A DNA stretch of 64,000 bases from GCA-2733415 sp049614485. Its GTDB lineage: Bacteria > Bacteroidota > Bacteroidia > Flavobacteriales > Flavobacteriaceae. Below are positions 59,170 through 64,000 of the stretch, one piece after another. The notes under the pieces are model-generated. The model ran no database searches, had not been told where the DNA came from, and was given only the letters and a program-made list of their open reading frames with translations. The position numbers were made by a program, and so were the translations under genes. The stretch lies in the NCBI GenBank assembly GCA_049614485.1, contig JBMZDR010000002.1, positions 62,001 through 126,000 of the forward strand, written 5' to 3'. Each line of letters starts with the position of its first letter. The stretch's first letter is position 1.

Positions 59170-60066
59170 ATGACTGCAATTGATATTGTAATTCTTACAG
59201 AAGATAGATATGTTAACCCTACTGAAATAAATGCCTATAATAAAAATGTGTTATTGGAAGATCAGCTTGTTCTTGATGCTTTAAAACAAGAAGGGCTACA
59301 TGCCATTAGAAAAAGTTGGAGCGACCCCGATTTTGAGTGGAGTTCAACTAAATATGTTTTATTCAGAACAACTTGGGATTATTTTGACCGCTATGACGAG
59401 TTTAGTAACTGGTTGCTTGAAGTAAGCACAAAAACTAAACTTTTGAATTCCGCAAAAATTATTAATTGGAATATTGACAAGCATTATCTAACAGATTTAA
59501 AAGCCAAAGGCGTTCATATTTGTGAAACTCATTTTATTGAAAAAGGAAGCTCTACAACTTTACACAATTTACATCAAAAACTAGGTTGGCAAAAAACAGT
59601 TTTAAAACCGTGTATTTCTGGTGCAGCAAGGCATACTTATAAATTAGATGCTTCAAACGTTGAACAACATGAAGCTATATTTCAAGAACTTATATCTGAA
59701 GAAGCCATGATATTGCAACCTTTTCAAGAGAACATCATGACAAAAGGAGAATATTCATTTGTGGTTATCAACGGGCAGTATTCTCATGCCGTTTTAAAAA
59801 TTGCAAAACCTGGCGACTTTAGAGTTCAAGATGATTTTGGAGGAACGGTGCATAGTCATAATGCTACAAAAGAACAACTAATTTTCGCAGAAAATGCCGT
59901 GAAAGCATGTATAGAACTACCAATGTATGCACGTGTAGATGTGATTGTAGATAATGAGGATAAATTAGCTATTTCCGAAATTGAATTAATTGAACCCGAA
60001 TTATGGTTTAGAAATAATTCTGAAGCAGCAACAAATCTTGCAAAAGCAATAAAACAATTGAACTAA
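59170..60066 (+). CDS. ATP-grasp family ligase-like protein
   Basis: This is a 298-aa protein resembling the RimK/glutathione-synthase ATP-grasp group, and in particular DcsG-like proteins: SWSDPDFEWSSTKYVLFRTTWDYFDRYDEFSNWL is the N-terminal signature (WxDPxxxW...FRxTWDY), followed by TVLKPCISGAARHTYKL, EAMILQPFQENIMTKGEYSFVVINGQYSHAV and ISEIELIEPELWFR (metal-binding Glu residues). It probably joins a carboxylate to an amine using ATP; the substrate is unknown. It is monocistronic between icmF and uvrA. A TATCTTTA box (one mismatch to the -7 consensus) lies about 25 bp upstream. Confidence 0.75.
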   Translation: MTAIDIVILTEDRYVNPTEINAYNKNVLLEDQLVLDALKQEGLHAIRKSWSDPDFEWSSTKYVLFRTTWDYFDRYDEFSNWLLEVSTKTKLLNSAKIINWNIDKHYLTDLKAKGVHICETHFIEKGSSTTLHNLHQKLGWQKTVLKPCISGAARHTYKLDASNVEQHEAIFQELISEEAMILQPFQENIMTKGEYSFVVINGQYSHAVLKIAKPGDFRVQDDFGGTVHSHNATKEQLIFAENAVKACIELPMYARVDVIVDNEDKLAISEIELIEPELWFRNNSEAATNLAKAIKQLN

Positions 60067-60098
60067 TACTAAAGGAGCTTAGTCCATTTTGAAATTAG

Positions 60099-60106
60099 TA
60101 ACTTTG
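60099..60106 (+). promoter_or_regulatory. -7 element (TAACTTTG) of uvrA
   Basis: TAACTTTG matches TAnnTTTG, 30 bp before the uvrA ATG. Confidence 0.55.
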
Positions 60107-60136
60107 CAGTCTCAAAAAAGATAGGAATTTGCAATT

Positions 60137-62968
60137 ATGGCAAAAAATCAAGAATACATAGAGGTTCAAGGCGCACGAGCACACAACCTTAAAAATATCG
60201 ATATTAAAATTCCGCGGGAACAGTTAGTTGTTATCACTGGCTTAAGTGGTTCTGGAAAATCGTCTTTAGCCTTTGACACCATTTATGCCGAAGGGCAACG
60301 CCGCTATATAGAAACATTTTCTGCGTATGCACGTCAATTTTTAGGAGGTCTTGAACGTCCTGATGTTGATAAAATTGATGGATTATCACCTGTAATTGCT
60401 ATTGAACAAAAAACAACAAATAAAAATCCACGTTCAACCGTTGGAACGATTACTGAAATTTATGACTTTTTAAGGCTCTTATTCGCACGAACCGCAGATG
60501 CTTACAGTTATGTGACCAATAAAAAAATGGTAAGCTACTCCGATGAGCAAGTCAAAGAATTAATTTTATCTGATTATTTAGAGAAGAAAATTGTTGTTTT
60601 AGCTCCTGTCATAAAATCAAGAAAAGGACATTATAGAGAGCTTTTTGAAACTATAGCAAAACAAGGCTTTACTAAAGTTAGAGTTGATGGTGCAATTGTT
60701 GACATCACTAAAGGCATGAAGCTTGACCGTTACAAAACACATGATATTGAAATTGTAATTGATAGGTTAAAAATTTCTGAAGATGTTGATAATGATAAAC
60801 GCCTGACAGAAACTATAAAAACAGCCATGTATCATGGTGAGAACATCTTATTAGTTATAGAACACAATACAACAGAAGCACGCTATTTCTCAAGAGATTT
60901 AATGTGCCCGGTTTCAGGTATTTCATATCCAAATCCTGAACCCAATTCGTTTTCATTTAATTCACCAAAAGGGGCTTGTAGCACCTGTAATGGTATTGGT
61001 AATTTATATGAAGTAAACATTGATAAAATTATTCCTGACAATACTAAATCAATACAAAACGGAGGTATTGCACCATTAGGAGAATACAAAAATTCTTGGA
61101 TGTTTAAACAATTAGAAACTATTGCTGAACGCTATAATTTCAAGTTGACAGATCCTATAAAAAAAATACCTAAAGAGGCTTTAGAAATTATTCTTAATGG
61201 CGGTAATGAACAGTTTTCAGTAGAATCTAAAAACTTAGGAGTAACCAGAAATTACAAGATAGATTTTGAAGGCATTGTATCCTTTATAAACAGTCAGTAT
61301 CATGACAGTTCATCTACATCTATTAAACGTTGGGCAAAAGAATACATGGATAACAACAGCTGTTCTACTTGTCACGGATCACGATTGAAAAAAGAATCTT
61401 TATACTTTAAAATAAATGACAAAAACATAGCTGAATTAGCGCAAATGGACATTGCTGATTTAGCAAAATGGATGAATGAACTAGATGCTCATTTATCTGA
61501 CAAACAGAAACAAATTGGTGCTGAAGTTGTCAAAGAAATTAAAGAACGTTTGCAGTTTTTATTAGATGTTGGCTTAGATTATTTGGCTTTAAACAGAAGC
61601 TCTAAAACTCTATCAGGAGGTGAAGCACAACGAATTCGTTTAGCTACTCAAATTGGGTCGCAATTAGTTGGTGTGTTGTATATTTTAGATGAACCGAGTA
61701 TTGGTTTACACCAACGGGATAACGAGAAGCTCATCAATTCTTTAACACAATTAAGAGATATTGGAAATTCTGTTTTAGTTGTTGAACATGATAAAGACAT
61801 GATTGAACAAGCTGATTATGTCATCGATATTGGGCCTTTTGCAGGGAAAAATGGTGGCGAAATCATTTCTAAAGGAACACCTAAAGAATTACTAAGTGGT
61901 GATACGCTTACTGCAGAATACCTCAATGGTAAAAAAGAAATTGCAGTTCCTGAAAAACGCAGAAAAGGAAACGGCGAAAAACTATCATTAACAGGCGCCA
62001 CAGGAAATAATTTAAAAAACGTCAGTATAGATATTCCTCTAGGAAAACTAGTTTGCGTTACAGGTGTTTCTGGTAGCGGAAAATCAACACTGATTAATGA
62101 AACATTGTATCCTATATTAAACGCTCATTTTTTCAATGCTGTAAAAAAACCAATGCCTTATAAAAAGCTAAAAGGCTTGGAACATATTGATAAAGTTATT
62201 GATATTAACCAAAGCCCTATTGGACGCACCCCACGTTCTAACCCGGCAACATATACCGGCGTATTTAGTGAAATAAGAAGTTTATTTACCAAAACAAATG
62301 AAGCTGCCATTCGTGGTTATAAACCAGGGCGTTTCAGTTTCAATGTAAAAGGCGGGCGTTGTGAAACTTGTCAAGGCGGTGGTTTACGTGTTATAGAAAT
62401 GAACTTTTTACCTGATGTTTATGTAGAATGTGAAACTTGCCAAGGCAAACGTTTTAACCGAGAAACACTAGAAATTAGATACAAAGGGAAAACAATTTCT
62501 GATGTGTTAAACATGACCATTAATGAGAGTGTTGATTTCTTTGAGAATATTCCAAAAATATACAGAAAATTAAAAACTATTAAAGATGTTGGCTTAGGCT
62601 ACATCACTCTAGGACAACAAAGCACAACACTCTCTGGAGGAGAGGCCCAGCGCGTAAAGTTAGCTACAGAACTATCAAAAAGAGATACCGGAAAAACATT
62701 CTATATCTTAGATGAACCAACAACCGGACTCCATTTTGAAGACATTAGAGTTTTAATGGATGTCATTAATAAATTAGTAGACAAAGGAAATTCTGTTTTA
62801 ATTATTGAACATAATTTAGATGTCATAAAACTTGCCGATTATATAATTGATGTAGGGCCAGAAGGCGGAAAAAATGGAGGAACAATATTAGCAAAAGGAA
62901 CACCTCAAGATATCGTTAAAGTTAAAAAAAGTCATACAGCCAAATACCTAAAGAAAGAACTACACTAG
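60137..62968 (+). CDS. uvrA: Excinuclease ABC subunit A
   Basis: This is a 943-aa damage-recognition ATPase of nucleotide excision repair. Two ABC modules are clear: Walker A GLSGSGKSS (K41) and GVSGSGKST, two signature motifs (LSGGEAQRIRLATQIG, LSGGEAQRVKLATELS) and Walker B pairs (YILDEPSIGLHQRD, YILDEPTTGLHFED). The second zinc finger is complete (CETCQGG...VECETCQGK). The first zinc site reads CPVSG...CSTC, so one expected Cys is Ser. Confidence 0.97.
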   Translation: MAKNQEYIEVQGARAHNLKNIDIKIPREQLVVITGLSGSGKSSLAFDTIYAEGQRRYIETFSAYARQFLGGLERPDVDKIDGLSPVIAIEQKTTNKNPRSTVGTITEIYDFLRLLFARTADAYSYVTNKKMVSYSDEQVKELILSDYLEKKIVVLAPVIKSRKGHYRELFETIAKQGFTKVRVDGAIVDITKGMKLDRYKTHDIEIVIDRLKISEDVDNDKRLTETIKTAMYHGENILLVIEHNTTEARYFSRDLMCPVSGISYPNPEPNSFSFNSPKGACSTCNGIGNLYEVNIDKIIPDNTKSIQNGGIAPLGEYKNSWMFKQLETIAERYNFKLTDPIKKIPKEALEIILNGGNEQFSVESKNLGVTRNYKIDFEGIVSFINSQYHDSSSTSIKRWAKEYMDNNSCSTCHGSRLKKESLYFKINDKNIAELAQMDIADLAKWMNELDAHLSDKQKQIGAEVVKEIKERLQFLLDVGLDYLALNRSSKTLSGGEAQRIRLATQIGSQLVGVLYILDEPSIGLHQRDNEKLINSLTQLRDIGNSVLVVEHDKDMIEQADYVIDIGPFAGKNGGEIISKGTPKELLSGDTLTAEYLNGKKEIAVPEKRRKGNGEKLSLTGATGNNLKNVSIDIPLGKLVCVTGVSGSGKSTLINETLYPILNAHFFNAVKKPMPYKKLKGLEHIDKVIDINQSPIGRTPRSNPATYTGVFSEIRSLFTKTNEAAIRGYKPGRFSFNVKGGRCETCQGGGLRVIEMNFLPDVYVECETCQGKRFNRETLEIRYKGKTISDVLNMTINESVDFFENIPKIYRKLKTIKDVGLGYITLGQQSTTLSGGEAQRVKLATELSKRDTGKTFYILDEPTTGLHFEDIRVLMDVINKLVDKGNSVLIIEHNLDVIKLADYIIDVGPEGGKNGGTILAKGTPQDIVKVKKSHTAKYLKKELH

Positions 62969-63008
62969 TTTTTGAGCATTAAACATTAGGAAAAGTTATA
63001 AAAAAGAC

Positions 63009-63016
63009 TACTTTTG
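63009..63016 (+). promoter_or_regulatory. -7 element (TACTTTTG) of the LOG-family gene
   Basis: TACTTTTG matches TAnnTTTG, 37 bp before the ATG at 63054. Confidence 0.5.
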
Positions 63017-63053
63017 ATAGGTTTGAAAACTACTAATCAGTAAAAAACTTAAT

Positions 63054-63743
63054 ATGGGAAAAATGCAATTGAATAGAACGTGGAATGAAGTGAGAACTAA
63101 TGATTCTTGGGCTATTTTTAAAATAATGAGTGAATTCGTAAATGGATTCGAAAAAATGAGTAAAATAGGACCTTGTGTTTCTATCTTTGGTTCTGCAAGA
63201 ACACAACCTGGTGAAAAATATTATGAATTAGCGGTTGAGGTTGCAAATACTATTGTTGATCATGGGTATGGTGTTATTACAGGAGGTGGACCAGGAATTA
63301 TGGAGGCCGGTAATAAAGGGGCACATATTGGTGGAGGTACTTCTGTAGGTTTAAATATTGAATTGCCATTTGAACAACATGATAATCCATATATTGATTC
63401 TGACAAATGTATAGACCACGATTACTTTTTTGTTAGAAAAGTAATGTTTGTAAAGTACTCGCAAGGGTTTGTTGTGATGCCTGGAGGCTTTGGAACTTTA
63501 GATGAACTTTTTGAAGCCATTACCTTAATTCAAACTAAAAAAATTGAAAAATTCCCTATTATATTGGTAGGAACTGAATATTGGTCTGGATTAATGGAAT
63601 GGGTGAAAAATGTCATGGTAGATGGTCATAAAACTGTTAGTCCAGAAGATTTAGACCTCATAAACATTGTTGATACCAAAGAAGACGTAATTGATATTCT
63701 TGATAGCTTCTATAAAAAATACGCTTTAAGTCCTAATTTCTAA
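63054..63743 (+). CDS. LOG-family protein (TIGR00730; cytokinin-riboside monophosphate phosphoribohydrolase-like)
   Basis: This is a 229-aa Rossmann-like nucleosidase. SIFGSARTQPGEKYYELA, the phosphate-binding VITGGGPGIMEAGNKGAH and the family hallmark PGGFGTLDELFEAITLIQT are all present. LOG proteins hydrolyse nucleoside monophosphates to base and ribose-5-phosphate; in bacteria the natural target is often AMP or another NMP. The extended N-terminus (30 residues before the first strand) is usual in Bacteroidota. It follows uvrA by 85 bp with its own promoter. Confidence 0.9.
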   Translation: MGKMQLNRTWNEVRTNDSWAIFKIMSEFVNGFEKMSKIGPCVSIFGSARTQPGEKYYELAVEVANTIVDHGYGVITGGGPGIMEAGNKGAHIGGGTSVGLNIELPFEQHDNPYIDSDKCIDHDYFFVRKVMFVKYSQGFVVMPGGFGTLDELFEAITLIQTKKIEKFPIILVGTEYWSGLMEWVKNVMVDGHKTVSPEDLDLINIVDTKEDVIDILDSFYKKYALSPNF

Positions 63744-63758
63744 TTTATAGAATACTAA

Positions 63759-63796
63759 AAAAATGACACTTAAACATCTGATTGAGTGTCATTTTT
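63759..63796 (+). terminator. Terminator after the LOG-family gene
   Basis: AAAAATGACACT / AGTGTCATTTTT arms with a 14-nt loop. Confidence 0.85.
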
Positions 63797-63804
63797 CTAT
63801 TAAT

Positions 63805-63834
63805 ACCTACCCATAAACAACCGGTAGGTTATTT
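63805..63834 (+). terminator. Second terminator-like hairpin
   Basis: ACCTACC / GGTAGGT arms with an 11-nt loop followed by TATTTTTTA. It lies after the main LOG-gene terminator and may act as a back-up. Confidence 0.5.
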
Positions 63835-63902
63835 TTTATTAAAATATAAAGTTGATTTATCGGTTGTTTTTATGTAATTTAAGATTCCAATACACCCTGA
63901 TT

Positions 63903-64000
63903 ATGATTAAAAAAATTACTTTGTTTATACTGTTAATTTCAAGTTCTGTTTACGCTCAAAGTATTAGTGTTGACGACACCACTTACTCCGCAACAGATCT
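63903..64000 (+). CDS. Secreted protein, N-terminal fragment (right window edge)
   Basis: An ATG opens a frame that runs off the window. It starts with signal peptide MIKKITLFILLISSSVYAQ, then SISVDDTTYSATD. The D-D-T-T-Y-x-x-x-D stretch just after the signal resembles the beginning of large Flavobacterial surface proteins with a choice-of-anchor-type domain and T9SS sorting. Only about 32 residues are visible, so the identity is tentative. Confidence 0.6.
   Translation, partial: MIKKITLFILLISSSVYAQSISVDDTTYSATD

Noticed and set aside
1..64000. CRISPR arrays, prophage, transposons, toxin-antitoxin or restriction systems
   Set aside because: None of the proteins match integrase, transposase, phage, Cas, toxin or nuclease defence families, and no regularly spaced repeats occur outside coding repeats.

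Overview
The window is about 64 kb of AT-rich chromosome from a member of the Bacteroidota, most likely a marine Flavobacteriaceae species. The signs are low GC, initiation regions without Shine-Dalgarno motifs, repeated TAnnTTTG -7 promoter elements, many family-typical proteins (DUF4290, DUF4293, DUF4494, DUF3667, DUF1684, bacillithiol synthesis, FadL-type porin) and signal peptides ending in FSQ or FAQ. No insertion sequence, prophage, integrase or CRISPR array is visible. This is mostly core genome with small accessory pockets.

Layout. 1-4.4 kb: bshC (cut by the edge), rimO and a divergent pair of secreted OmpA-like proteins. 4.4-6.8 kb: murA with DUF4290 and DUF493 genes. 6.9-9.9 kb: a tightly coupled AAA ATPase-recQ-GNAT run. 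9.9-12.4 kb: a FadL-type outer-membrane protein and a repeat-rich lipoprotein. 12.5-16.4 kb: translation and transcription genes (proS, two identical tRNA-Glu, rpsT, rho). 17.2-21.9 kb: a signalling locus with one LuxR-type response regulator, a small unknown protein and two paralogous TPR histidine kinases. 22-29 kb: sucC, TerB-like, PAP2, MATE, M28 peptidase, PPK2 and GNAT genes. 29-33.6 kb: an NtrC-like regulator, a MscS channel and a NatAB-like ABC exporter. 33.7-38.3 kb: dnaJ-grpE, an epimerase, mnmD and ilvE. 38.3-46.6 kb: pyruvate carboxylase, MazG-like protein, acyl-ACP desaturase, PlsC and a lipoprotein M49 peptidase. 46.7-51.8 kb: SRPBCC/GyrI-like, DUF4494, CrcB, DUF3667 and DUF1684 genes, and an MFS transporter behind an unusual leader. 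51.9-55.5 kb: a SigZ-like sigma factor preceded by a tiny cysteine-rich peptide, an AGCS symporter and a membrane-anchored LuxR-type regulator. 55.6-64 kb: icmF, an ATP-grasp protein, uvrA, a LOG-family protein and the start of a secreted protein.

The most interesting item is at 52465-52569. It is a 34-residue metallothionein-like peptide with 11 cysteines, too short for ordinary gene calling. An intrinsic-terminator hairpin separates it from a SigZ-like ECF sigma factor that has its own C-terminal cysteine cluster. Other points of note are a possible attenuator or small RNA with a 28-codon ORF upstream of the MFS gene (50381-50553); tandem OmpA-like domains carrying a GHVCCG motif; an NtrC-like protein with GAFTSA and no DNA-binding domain; a DnaJ keeping only two zinc motifs; and dyad or direct repeats in the grpE, pyc and response-regulator upstream regions.

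Gene starts were adjusted where the longest frame ran through a promoter or terminator, or where the signal peptide or family N-terminus begins at a later codon.
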